From NCBI GenBank assembly GCA_026184415.1, contig CM047945.1, positions 1,736,001 through 1,800,000 of the forward strand: a DNA stretch of 64,000 nucleotides. Direction: 5' to 3'. Source of the DNA: Trichothecium roseum. Taxonomy: Eukaryota > Ascomycota > Sordariomycetes > Hypocreales. The notes below the pieces were generated by a model. It worked only from the letters and a program-made list of their open reading frames with translations. It made no database searches and had not been told where the DNA came from. Below, piece by piece: positions 1-11,204 of the stretch (position 1 is its first letter; every line of letters starts with the position of its first letter). The translations under genes were made by a program, and so were the position numbers.

Positions 1-821
1 GCGTTGCTGGAATCCTTGGATTGCCCTTCCCCAACGGCCTGATACCACAGGCTCCGTTCCATACCGAATCTCTCTGCGTTACAAAAGCAGTCAAGAAGTT
101 GGACGAAGAGGGGAAGGACAAAGGCGAATATGCTTATGAAACTACGCATGTGGTCGAACAGCGCGTTTCAAACCTGGCTCAAGGACTCCTAACCCTTGGT
201 ACTATGTCAGGGCCGTTACTGGTTGTTCTGCACTTGATTCCCCATGGTGTCCTGGCAGGCTTGTTCTTCGTCATGGGTATCCAAGCCCTCGAAGGCAATG
301 GCCTGACTGCCAAGATCCTTTTTCTTGCTCGGGATCAAGCCCTTACACCTGCTACAGCGGACCTCAACCGGATTAAGCGCCGGTCCGCCATCTGGCTGTT
401 CGTTGGGATTGAGCTTTTTGGCTTCGCCGTCACATTTGCCATCACACAAACAGTTGCCGCAGTCGGCTTCCCCATCTTCATTTTCCTTCTCATACCCATC
501 CGAGCATTGGTTCTGCCCAAGCTTTTCAAGCCCGAGGAGCTGGCTATCCTAGACTCGCCTACAGCATCCCCGTATACCATGGAGGGCATTGGTGGCGCAT
601 GGGGTGGTGCAGATGACACCGACGATACGATGCTCGAGGATGATCCGGACGCCGGGGCTCGAGGTAAAGGGCGGGATAGCGGCATGATTGGCGACGGCCA
701 GGGGAGCCAAGGCGATTTAGAGATGGGCAATGCCGGCACGGGCGCGGAGCCCCCGGCCAGTCATTCCTTTGTCGAGAAGCGAACCCCGTTGAGACCAGGA
801 GAGAGTTCGAAACAGGACTGA
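1..821 (+). CDS. Bor1-type anion (borate/bicarbonate) transporter, C-terminal part
   Basis: The 3' end of a gene entering from the left edge; codons start at base 3 and run to TGA at 819-821, so the true start lies outside. The visible part opens with a GLPFPNGLIPQAPFH stretch typical of the HCO3_cotransp/AE (SLC4, yeast Bor1) family. It then shows several hydrophobic segments (for example around LGTMSGPLLVVLHLIPHGV and the GFPIFIFLLIPIRALVLP region), with a charged linker between them carrying RIKRRS. An acidic, Gly/Asp-rich cytosolic tail of about 70 residues ends the protein. The family exports borate or exchanges anions at the plasma membrane. The family call is firm; the substrate is inferred from the family. 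It converges with the Tof1 gene, whose stop is about 390 bp away. Confidence 0.88.
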   Translation, partial: VAGILGLPFPNGLIPQAPFHTESLCVTKAVKKLDEEGKDKGEYAYETTHVVEQRVSNLAQGLLTLGTMSGPLLVVLHLIPHGVLAGLFFVMGIQALEGNGLTAKILFLARDQALTPATADLNRIKRRSAIWLFVGIELFGFAVTFAITQTVAAVGFPIFIFLLIPIRALVLPKLFKPEELAILDSPTASPYTMEGIGGAWGGADDTDDTMLEDDPDAGARGKGRDSGMIGDGQGSQGDLEMGNAGTGAEPPASHSFVEKRTPLRPGESSKQD

Positions 822-1214
822 GATTGGCTAACACAAAACCAGCCGCTGATTTATTGATGAACGCCATGACGAATCGCATACTGGAGTCCCAAAGAAGAGT
901 TTAGTACGGAGTATACAAAAAGATGTTTGGGGAAATTTTCAAGCGATGTACATCATAGTAGTTCCACGATATACGATGATGCACTTTTTGGATACATATT
1001 AGCTTTGCGGCACAAATCCCCCCCCTTTTTTTCGGATAGAGAACCAGATGCAAGACCGTTTTCTTCTTCTTAATAATTACTTCCTCCTTTTGATAACGGG
1101 GTTCCCGACTAAGGAACGGCCAATGTGAAAAAAATAAATAAATGATATCAAGGCTAAATTTAATCTGATGATGCAAAACCCCTGCAGCGTAGAGAAACTT
1201 GAACGAGTACAAAA
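822..1214. other. Convergent 3' intergenic region
   Basis: About 390 bp between the convergent stops of the transporter and Tof1. It is A/T-rich, with a C-run and T-run near 1018-1032, and holds one TACGGAGTA copy near 905. It presumably carries both 3' UTRs. I see no ORF or RNA gene. Confidence 0.6.
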
Positions 1215-4200
1215 TCATTCGTCATCGTCGCTGTCGACGATGAAGCCTCCCCTCACCCTAGGTCTCCGAGCCAGGACCGGGGCGTCCTCGTCTTCGGCGT
1301 CCTTTGGCGCCGGCGTTGCATCTATGCCCATCATATCTACGTCCTCGTCACCGTCCTCGTCACCGTCCTCCTCATCATCGCTCAGCCTTCTCTTCTTCCT
1401 GGCGTCGCCATCACTGCTGATATTTCGTCTGGGTACATCTTCCGTCTCTACGTCGCTGACGTCAATATTTTGACTGCTCAGCACCTTTCTGGCGATACTT
1501 AGGTCATCATCATCCTCCTCCTCCTCCTCGTCCGAGTCGGCCCCTAAGCTCTTGTCCTCGTCCGAGTCATCAAGCGCCGCCGCCGCGGGTTTCCTTTTTT
1601 TGGCGGCGGCAGCGGCGGGCGGCAACTTGAACGGGTCCGCCGCGGCCGTTTTGGCGACCTCCTCGGCGCGCGCCTTGAGCGCGCGCTCGCGGGCGAAGAA
1701 CTCCTCGTCCTCGTCCGAGTCGAACTCGTCGTCGCCCTCCCTGACGATCAGGGCCGACTTGATCCTTCGCTGCTTCTCGAGCTCCTTCTCGCGGCGCATG
1801 TGGGCCTTGTCTGCGGCGGCGATGTCGTCGTCCTCTTCGCCCTCGACCTCCTTGCGCTTGCGCCGTCTTTTCGTCTTCTTTGGTCTTGACAGGTCGTCGA
1901 TGGCTTTCCGCGCCGTGAGCCCGCCGACGGGGAACAGCTCCATGTCGTCAATCATGCCCAGGTCGCCGTCGTCATCCTCGTCGTCGTCAAAGGCCGCCTT
2001 CTTCCGGCGAAGCGTCTTGCGCTTGAGCTGGTGCTCCGCCAGCACGCCCTCGTCAAAGGTCGGGGGGCTGAACTCGGCCTGGCTGATGAAGTGGACCGTG
2101 TCCTTGAGGTGCGAGGCCGACACGTCCTCGGGGATGACCCAGGTCGAGTCGCGGGTTTCCTCGGCGGCGGGGCCGAGGCGTTGGAGGCCCGCCACGGTCA
2201 TCAGCAGGCGGAGGTGCGAGTTCTTGAACATTTCCGTCCGGCGACTATCGTCGTCTGGTTTGACATCTGCGGGAAGTTGGTTAGCTAAGGGGTGGGGGGG
2301 AAAGGGGGAGAGAGGGGGTTCGGGTTTGAGTAAATTCATCCGGGGATGATAAGGGGGTTCTTACAGATAATTGGGGGCTGCTTGGGCTCCGGCGGCTGGG
2401 CCTGCTCCCCATCGTCGGCAAAGGGGTCGTCGAGAGCAGGCGCAGAAGCCTCCTTGTCAACCCAGGACTGGCGTTCCTTCTCCGCAGCTGAGAGGACGTC
2501 CTTTAGCCAGCGAATGTGGTCGCTGTGGTTCTTGTCCAGCAGAGCACCCACAACAATGGCGATTTGCCGGTCGCGCTCCTCCGTGTGGCGGAATTCCAGC
2601 TCCGCTCCAGGCTTAGGCTGCGACTTGCTGAGCGTCTGCTTCTCGTAGCCGAATTCGAGGAAGTGTGCCGTGCCCTGGAGCTTGCTGAAGAGCATTTCGA
2701 TGAGCAGCTCGGGTCGCTCCTCGAGCTTCTTGAAGCACTTCCGGAGTATTTGTTTGACGAGCTCCTCCCACTCCTTGTACATCGGCGACGACCTGTCCAA
2801 GGGCTCCTGGCCCTTTATCATATTGTAGAACAGCGAGATAATGTCTACACGGTAGAGCATGACGCCGAGCTCTTGCTTGAAGGCGAGACGGTAGAAGTAA
2901 CGGTGTGCTCGCTTCAGCTGCGAGGCGTCGAGGTCTCGGTAGAACCGCGTAAAGGCCACGAAGGTATCGACAACGGCCTGGGGAGTGAAGCGGGAGGTGA
3001 ACCGATGAAAGTCGAACTTGCGCTCTTTCGTCACGCGCTCAGCCGAAGCTCCATCATCCCCAGAGTTTTCCCCTTCGTCATCGTCGTCGTCGTTTGCCAC
3101 ACTTGTCTCGCCGTTTGCTTCTGCAGCCGCCTTCTTCTTCTTCCGCCGCGTGCGCTTCCGGGAGCGGACTTGCATGTCCACGTTCTGCTTAGAGTACGCT
3201 TCCAGTATCCGCAGGAAGTGGTGCACCAGTTCTGTGGCGGCGTCGAGGTAGTTGAACCCTTGGTCCTTGTAGTTTCGGCTGATGCTCGCGATGATATCAT
3301 GAGTCGCTTCTTCGTAGAACAAGCGGCTGAGGACATTCTCCGCGATCTCTTCGTCGTCGTCATTTCCGCAAGCGGTCATGTCTTGCACGGTCAGAAGAAT
3401 CTGGGTAAAGCACCGCATGACGGCTGTGAGCTCGTGCCAGTCTTTGTACTCCATGGCCTCGTGGAGAGCCTTGTTGAGCGTTATGAACATCTCTTGGCTC
3501 AAGGCACCGGCTACCAGGTTGAAACTGTTGACCTCCTCGGCCGCCTTCTTCTTGTCGTTTGCCTGCTTGGCCTTGCGCCTTGCCCTCTCGGCCTCGAGGA
3601 ACCAGGCGACCAGGTAAAAGTATTGGCGGCGGTGGTACGCCATGACATGGGGGGCTTCTCTATCAATCGTCTTGCGCACGTGCGTGAAGAGGGGGTTGAA
3701 ACCGGAGTCGAGAAACTCCTCCACAAACTCCCGGAGTTGCTTGTTCGCACGCGTGTTAAGCTTTTGTGGTAACCCCATCTCCAGGTCTACTTGGTTCTCC
3801 TTCTTCGCCCGCCGGGCCGGCTTGAACGTCTTGCTATTGTCCATCTTGCGCGTGCGGGTTGCGGCATCTACCAGAGCATCCTGCCCGGATACCGTCGACA
3901 TCTTGCCGTCCCCCCTGTTCACCCAGACCATGGCCCCGAAGCGGCTGTGGCGCGAGGGCTTGCTGTAGGCGCTCAGCATGGCGGTCTCTTTCTGCATCAT
4001 AGCTGCGAGCTCGTTGGCGTTGGACTTTTGCACCTCCTTCTCGTCCATAAACAGCTGGCTGATGTCGACTCTTTTGACGAGATGGTAGATGATTTCCATA
4101 ACCGTGGTATCTTCCGTCCTGAAATCCTCGCCCATATTGGAAGTCATCATCAGCAAGACATGGAAAATGTCCTGGTATGAGAAGGCGTCGATGATGGCGG

Positions 4201-4958
4201 AGCGGGATATCTGGGCTTCGTCACCGTCGTACTTGACGTTGGGCGGGGGCGATATCGAGGCCATGTTGCGGAGGAAGAAGAGAACGAGCTTGATGATACC
4301 TTGGTCACGGCCAGAACGCTCCCCGATGGGCATAGCCATGGAGGGGAGAGCGAGCCTGACGGCCGTGTGAAGTATCCTCGCTTGGTCATAGTTGATGATG
4401 ACCCTCTTGTACTCGACCTGACCCAGCTCGAGGACAGGCATGTGCCTGTGATGGTTGACCGTCATGCGCTCCCTGTCCTTCTCCATTGGCCAGGTCAGCG
4501 GCACCATGAGCTCGACGCATGCCAGCGCAATCCGCGACTTGAACTTGCTCCCCATCTCGCTCTCCGGCCACGTCGCGAGGATGGGCAGAAGGTCGCCCGC
4601 GATGAGGTTCGCCTCGTATATGCATCGCGCAACGTCCATTCGGTTCGTCTTCTCGTCGTAGAATCGGATCCATCGCTTCAGGTCCCGCAGCACCTCGAGT
4701 GCGTCGTCTCCGAGCTGGTACCGGCCATCGTCCTCGGCACTTATGCCACCCAACTATTTCCAACCAGGGGTGTTAGACAATGGGGTTCTATTCTTGTTCT
4801 TCCTCTTCTTTCATCTCCTTCTTTTCGTTGCCGTGTAAAAGGGGACCGGCAGGATGTGGGGGGGAAGCCATATATATACTTACGGCGGAAACGAGACTAT
4901 TGATATGAGCTCGAACTTCGGGGTGGACAATGTCCATGGACCCTTCTGACTGCTCCAT
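1215..4958 (-). CDS. tof1: Topoisomerase 1-associated factor 1 (Tof1/Swi1/Timeless), fork protection complex
   Basis: Structure is complement(join(1215..2266, 2365..4753, 4884..4958)), 1171 codons plus stop, in line with fungal Tof1 length. Exon 1 gives the 25-residue start MEQSEGSMDIVHPEV..., and both introns (130 and 98 nt) have good GT/AG signals. Exon 2 opens with a conserved GDDALEVLRDLKRWIRFYDEK block of the Timeless N-terminal domain. The middle has basic KR-rich stretches (RSRKRTRRKKKK) next to an acidic DDDDDEGE tract. The last 350 residues are low complexity, with alternating acidic (EEEEEDDDD) and KRRRKRK clusters ending VDSDDDE. Tof1 with Csm3 stabilises stalled replication forks and passes the checkpoint signal in the nucleus. 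The gene is divergent from the dehydrogenase at 5511, and an ACGCGT box lies in the shared promoter. Confidence 0.95.
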
Positions 4959-5510
4959 CTCGGCTTTCGATACTCGATTGATGGGTTATAGTTCGTCGAA
5001 GTCGTTCACAGCCGTCGGCGGTCAAGTCGACAACTTAATGCCTTTTTTTTCTTCTTCTCCGTACTCGGAGCACTCCGTCGTCGTCGTCGTCGTCTACGTC
5101 GTCTAGCAAGCTAACATCCCGCTTACAGCTGGGAGACGCGTCCGGGCGCGTTTTCCCTTGTGGGGAGCGCGTAAATGGGATTTTTTTTTGATCTAGCTAG
5201 GGCTTATCGATAATGCTACCGATTGGCTTCACAGGCCATCTCGGTAAACCTCTAAGGCTCTAACCGCCTGTCTTACTCCGTTGGCTATTATCAAGGTGCC
5301 CCTAACGTGCCCCAACTACTCCGTACATAGTACTACTACTCCATACCTACGGAGTCATAGAACGATAGATATTACCCCACATAAGCCGAGGTTACCCGTT
5401 TTCCCTTCGCCTTGGGAAACTGGGATTGATTACTCCCACATTACCAGATCCGTTCGACTCCCTTCTCAACATTGACAATTAGATGCAAATTCAAAACTTC
5501 CAAACAAAAA
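4959..5510. promoter_or_regulatory. Shared divergent promoter, tof1 / hydroxyacyl-CoA dehydrogenase
   Basis: 552 bp between two divergent start codons. It contains GTC/GTA triplet-rich DNA around 5069-5104, one ACGCGT box, a T-run near 5170, and several CTCCGTA/TACGGAGT motif copies near 5058, 5317 and 5350. No ORF here is convincing. Confidence 0.55.
5136..5141. promoter_or_regulatory. MluI cell-cycle box (ACGCGT)
   Basis: An exact ACGCGT about 180 bp upstream of the Tof1 ATG. This hexamer is the known MBF (Mbp1-Swi6) site that drives G1/S transcription of replication genes in yeasts. A replication-fork factor is a sensible target, but a six-base match alone is weak evidence. Confidence 0.45.
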
Positions 5511-6634
5511 ATGGCAAGCTCAATGTTGCGTACGCGGGCCTTTGGGGCCGTCCGACAATCCCGGTCCTTCAGCACCACCCTGACCCGTAACGCCCAAGTA
5601 AAAAGCCTGGGCGTCATTGGCGCCGGCCAGATGGTTAGTAGTACCTAGCATGGGCGCATGTGAAGATTGGGAGGCAGAGAGTGTGTGTCTCTCGAAGTTC
5701 TGACACGGCCACCTTCAGGGTCTGGGTATTGCGCTTGTAGCAGCTCAAAAAGCAAATGTTCCTGTAACATTGGTCGATACTTCCAAGGGTGCTCTGGACA
5801 AAGGCATCGGGTTTGCCGGTACGTTAACAAGAAGATGTGGCAATGACATCAGATAAAAGCATGACAAAAATGAGCTGAGGCATAATGAATTCAAAACACA
5901 CAGAAAAGCTACTAGCAAAGGATGTTTCCAAGCAGAGGATCAGTCAAGAGCAGGCCGATCAGGCCCGTTCCCTCCTCTCGACCAGCACGCAGATGGAGGA
6001 TCTCTCGTCGGTTGATTTTGTCATCGAGGCCGTCCCTGAAATCCCAAAGTTGAAGTTTGACATCTTCTCCAAGCTTGCCGCCATCTGCCCGCCCCACGCC
6101 ATCCTCGCAACAAACACCTCTTCCATCAGCATCACGAAAATTGCCGCCGCTACTACGTCGGATCCCACCGACACCTCGGCGTCGTCCCGCGTTGTGAGCA
6201 CTCACTTCATGAACCCGGTCCCTGTCCAAAAGGGTGTCGAGATCATCAGCGGCCTGCAGACCAGCAGGGAGACCTTGGATACCGCCGTTGAGTTTTGCAA
6301 GCGGATGGGCAAGATTACGTCCGTCTCAGCCGATTCACCGGGGTTCCTTGCCAACAGGATCTTGATGCCTTACATCAATGAGGCCATCATCTGCCTGGAG
6401 ACGGGTGTTGGCGATCGCGACTCCATCGATGCAATTATGAAGAACGGCACCAATGTGCCCATGGGTCCGTTACAGCTCGCCGACTTCATTGGCTTGGATA
6501 CCTGTCTCTCTATAATGAAGGTCCTTCACGAAGAAACGGGCGATTCCAAGTATCGCCCTAGTGTCCTTCTCGGTAAGATGGTGGACGCTGGTTGGTTGGG
6601 CAAGAAGAGCGGCAAGGGCTTCCACGACTACTGA
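5511..6634 (+). CDS. 3-hydroxybutyryl/3-hydroxyacyl-CoA dehydrogenase, mitochondrial
   Basis: Structure is join(5511..5633, 5719..5818, 5904..6634), 317 residues, the usual length for the short-chain L-3-hydroxyacyl-CoA dehydrogenase family. The first 30 residues (MASSMLRTRAFGAVRQ...) are rich in Arg and Ser without acids, like a mitochondrial presequence. The Rossmann NAD-binding motif GVIGAGQMG follows at residues 34-42, then VDFVIEAVPE, the NTSSISIT segment and the catalytic-region THFMNPVP. The C-terminal dimerisation domain contains PGFLANRI and GPLQLADFIGLD and ends KKSGKGFHDY. It oxidises (S)-3-hydroxyacyl-CoA with NAD in beta-oxidation or butyryl-CoA metabolism. Both introns are 85 nt. 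The third exon start (ACACAG before AA) was chosen to give the conserved FAEKLLAKD. Chain-length preference cannot be read from sequence. Confidence 0.93.
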
Positions 6635-9023
6635 ACAAAAGTTCCGCATATTTTAAAATCATAAACTGTCATGGATATCATTAGTCAAGTTCGATTCATA
6701 GACCACCGGGGGGTGGTTGCAACTTCCTTCTCATCTTGCTTCGTGAGTCCCAGGGCCGATGTGACCCGGCCGATATTAACTCAACGGCACAGCAAGACGT
6801 ACGCTGCCCAGCTTTGTTTTTGTTTTTTTCGTTGTGCATCTAGTGATCCACCCATGACCCGGGCTTGAGAGGCTTGCCCCAAGTTTTCTCAAGGTTTATA
6901 ATAGCAATAATAGCAGACTCTCTGCAATGTACAAGGAACCCATACAGCAAAGTGAGCCACTAAAGCTTCAGGGGTCAGGCGGTAGACCTCCTGACCGGCA
7001 GTATTTGCTTCGATTATTCGTAGACGGCGACCTTATGCTTCCCCATGCTGCAACCACATCACACTCCTCGCTTGTTGGCCCCTCCTTGCCTGGCAAACTG
7101 AAAGCGCTGGCAAAGTCGCACTACGCCAAGCGGGTGGTTGGGTACTGGGTAGGCATGGTTCCGACCCGTCGTCTCATTCAAGGCCTCCAAAAGAAATAAA
7201 TGTTTCGTAATATGCATATAGTACATATGTGCTCCGTAGTATGCTGCGCGTCTAATCGCGTGATGTGCTCGAGGATCGTCAATTCTAGAACACGGGCGAC
7301 TGCCCTCGCCAAGCTGTGACATTCGATCATCAAAGGCAGAGCAACGACTAAGTATCGGGCAGGGCGAAAAGACCAGGACGTGGGTGATCGGAAGCCATCC
7401 ACACAACATGACAACTTCATAGCCCTACGTAGCATTCTTTGTTTCGGCTGCCAAAGCAACTACCGAGATGTCACCCAATCATCAGGGACCATTCCTGCAT
7501 CGACAGACACTTGTCACATGCATGACTGATGGGTCAATGATAGGAACAAGACCTGTACGGAATACTGATGCAATAAGTAACTGCGAGGGACTTAATACTA
7601 TGTACATAGTACTCCGTGCAGGCTCTCCTATCCACCTTACGGAAGGGGGCCGAAGTTTCGTGGGTGCAACCCCTGCCGAGGAATCGAGTGGACCTTGGCC
7701 CGCATCCACGTTTGACGCTTGCTCGGATAACTAGCCCTGGTGGTATGTATGGGCTTTTCTCAACCCTTTTTGTTGATTTCATGAATGTGAAAAGGGATTC
7801 AAAACCCGAAAGCTGGATAAAAAGCCTCCTTGGGATATTAGAAGAAGCCCATGGCTTGTGTGACGCAGGGCAGCCTACACGCGTCCACCAGTTAGTGATA
7901 CGGGTGCCAACATGAAGTACGGATTACCATGCCTCAGGGATGAGGGGATACATAGATACTAAGAACAAATGTTGACTTGTTCCAATAATTGCGAACAGGT
8001 TTCCATCCTCGAACCCCGGGATCTTAGTGCCAGAGGAGGGGGGACCCCAACCCTCAGCCATCCAATTATCTACCTTGAAATGCATAACATTTGCTGTGAG
8101 ACAGAATGTTGGCTGTTCGCCACAGTCTTCTCATGCAGATCCTAAGCCACATCCCATATTAAGTTCCAGAAGCACTGTAGCGTACCTAGCTCAGTTCTGC
8201 GGTCCTCCCGGGCTCAGAGTCTTCTGGACGCCCACGACCACGATAGGACATCGAATGCTCACTACTAATGTAGGTAGGCTGATGCGTCGGACAAGCCATC
8301 ACAACCCGGACTGGTGTGGGTGGATAACCAGGGCCCGAACTGGAGCAACCCGGTTACAGTTGCTTCATTAATTCATGAGTCGAGAATCGGGGGGTTTCAG
8401 TCTCAAGCCCCCCCCACGCTTGCATATTTCCACGATTTCAGACAATTCCGAAATTGGGGCTTGTGGTAGTTACGCCATCCCGACAGCGAGTAAGAGGGTA
8501 AGACCAAGCAAGAGGTTGGATCTGAGTAGCTTGGTGATGCCGTGGCAAGTTGGAGGGGGCTGATAGACCGTTATAGATCCTGTTCAAAAATCGGACTTGG
8601 CAAAAATTATCCGGACGATAATGAGGTTAATTATGGAGACTTTCAACTCGCACATCAGCAGTCAGCCGGGGAGGCGGAGAACGAAACGAAAAGTTGGGCC
8701 CGAAGTCGTATTTGGCGGAAGCACGCCAAGGGCACGGTATTGAGTCGGGTGAGGGAGCCATGAAATGAGCAAGGACCGTGGGTTACGCAGAATGCGACGA
8801 AGGGATGTTGGAGCAGCAGTGAATGGCTCGAGCCGCTCGAGGACCTCGTTCAGGATTTCCCTAGGCTAAGCTGCCACATGGCTAGCCGCATCGGCGGGCA
8901 GGCGGCGTATAGGAAACCACTACGGAGTAGTATTAAGCTGCTACTTAGTGTTAGTAGGGAACCCTACTATTCGCCATGTAAAAAGAGGGATGCACGTGTG
9001 TTGTAGTATCTGTATCCCATTGT

Positions 9024-9046
9024 TTCGTGCTTCGTGCTTCGTGATG
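9024..9046. repeat. Short tandem repeat, TTCGTGC unit
   Basis: Three near-exact copies of TTCGTGC, with another GTGCTTCG about 15 bp downstream. It lies in the gene-poor interval. Confidence 0.6.
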
Positions 9047-11184
9047 CGACTTTGTGCTTCGTAACCAACGCTACTTTCACACGGTCGTGAGTTGGTCGCC
9101 CGACGCCTCTCCCAATGTACGGGAGTACTACATACATGTTAACATCGTCTCAATTCTGTGCTGACTTGGCCGTCTGTCAACCTCCATGCATGCGTACGTA
9201 CCATACGGAGTACAGACCTAGTGGCTAGTAAGAGTAATAACCCCTACCACCCGGCCGCTGAGCGACGTGAAACCTCTCTGCCAAGCCAAGGGTGGGAGGG
9301 ATAACATGGGTTTTTCCTTCCCCTTTTTCTCTCGTTGGAATATTGCAAGCACCTGAATCATAATAAGCGTCTTCCTTGCCCCATACCACGGACGCAATTC
9401 TTCCACGGGCCGCAACCCAGCTACTATTATAGTAGTATTATACACGACAGCACGTAGGCAGATCGGCTTACCGACTTACTCTTTTCAACTCGGACCAGGG
9501 GAGCACCACAAGGCACCCCCAAAGAGGAGCTTAAAAACAATCAGATATGCCAGTACTCCGTATCTTTAGGTGCGTCGCACTAGGCGCCGAAAGCTCCACC
9601 CAACGTTGGGTGACGGGCTGCGGGCTACGGGTACCTCACAGAATTGTCTTGCTCGCTGTCGACACTGAAGCTGGCACGGGCGCTAGTCCCAGTACTAGAA
9701 ACCTCCGGCTCCGGGTTTATCGGGGCTCCTTTCCAAGATCCCAGATCAGGTTCGGCAATGGTCGTTCGAGAGAAGCCAGTGATGTGTGGAGATACTGAAC
9801 GCTAGGACCCTATAGTACGTAGGCGATGAGGTTTTAGCTACCGCGGCCTGATGACTTTTCAAAGATGAGGTCGTTGGATAAACCTGCTGAGCGACTGATT
9901 AAGCCATGTCGTAGTTTAAGGTGTGTGACTACACCATCGGACTGGCGGCAGTCGTAATAGTATCAGCAAATCTACTACTGACTACTACTAGTAGCATTAG
10001 CATAATGCTTCGAGGGTATATGTATGAGCTGCATTCTTCCTGAATATGATTTGATCAGTGTATGGAGTACAGTATTACTGCGTGGCTACTTACTAATGGT
10101 TCCTGCCACGCCACCCAGGGAATATGAAGTAGTGCCTAGGTAGGTAGTCACGTAGTGAAAGAAGGACAAACTCACGACTTCCTTTACTAGTGTGCGTCAA
10201 AGATAGCTCCTTCCTTTTGTTTCTGACATGGTTCCTAAATCCGTATTTGAGGCAGGTAGGTACTAAGGTAGTAACTACTAGCAACCGGTCGTCAGTACCT
10301 ACTAGTACTTCCGTTCTCATCCATCTTCGAGAGTCCACTGGTCCAGTGAAAGCTCGTACCTGTAGGTACCTTTCAAAGCAACATGTACGCAGTAATTCTA
10401 GGAAAGCCCAACCGCTTTTTCCGTGCGGCGTTTGGTCCATACGCCAGTCCCCTCACTATCCCTCATCTAAATAAAAAAGAATCATTTTGCACTTTTTACC
10501 ATCAGCAAGTTTCTCGGCTCAAAAGACAGAGGTGCAGCTTAAAGAGTCTTATTCAAAGTTCGCTTGGTACCTAACCGCTCCTCATCACGGAATACTACTT
10601 GTATTATTTACTCATTCATTATCTGAGTACGGATCAGAGGCGTCTCGGGACCGCACCACATATTCATATTTTCTCCCTTTTCTCATGCAGTCACGCCCCA
10701 TCAGCATGGCACCGGCTTTCGCTTGCCCGGCCCTTGACGCCGATGTCGCCGGCGGAGCTCTCTCATTCCACTTCATGCCCTCGAATTACCTGGTACTGAA
10801 GCGTTAGCGTTAGATGCATGTTCCTTGGTGATTTGGCGGTATGCCATTTCTTTTGGGAACTCGTCTTGTAGTGAGTACGTGGTACTCCATATTCTGTATA
10901 TTGTTGTTTTCTACCGCCTTTGAGAAATTGGGAACTGATGGATACGAGCCACCTTGCCTCACATTGATGACTCTACCAGGCTTACGGAGTACTCTTTTCG
11001 CCGTACGTAAATGTGTGTAGTGACCCGGTGTCCAGAGCAGTCTACGCCATATTAGCCTAGCACACCTAGCCACACGACACTCGCATCCCCGCCGGGCACT
11101 CCTGCAGGTCTTCTCTAAACTTGCAACTTGAGGAAAAAGCAGAACATGACGGGTGGCGTGCGTCTTTAGAAACATTCACTACTA

Positions 11185-11204
11185 CCCCCCCCCCCCCCCC
11201 CCCC
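11185..11204. repeat. Homopolymer C tract (about 20)
   Basis: A run of about 20 C, followed by C-rich DNA to about 11280. Length may be affected by sequencing error. Confidence 0.8.

Noticed and set aside
2516..3772. 418-codon plus-strand ORF across tof1
   Set aside because: It lies wholly antisense to a conserved exon of Tof1 and its Leu/Val/Glu-rich sequence is what the complement of that exon yields. No domain seen.
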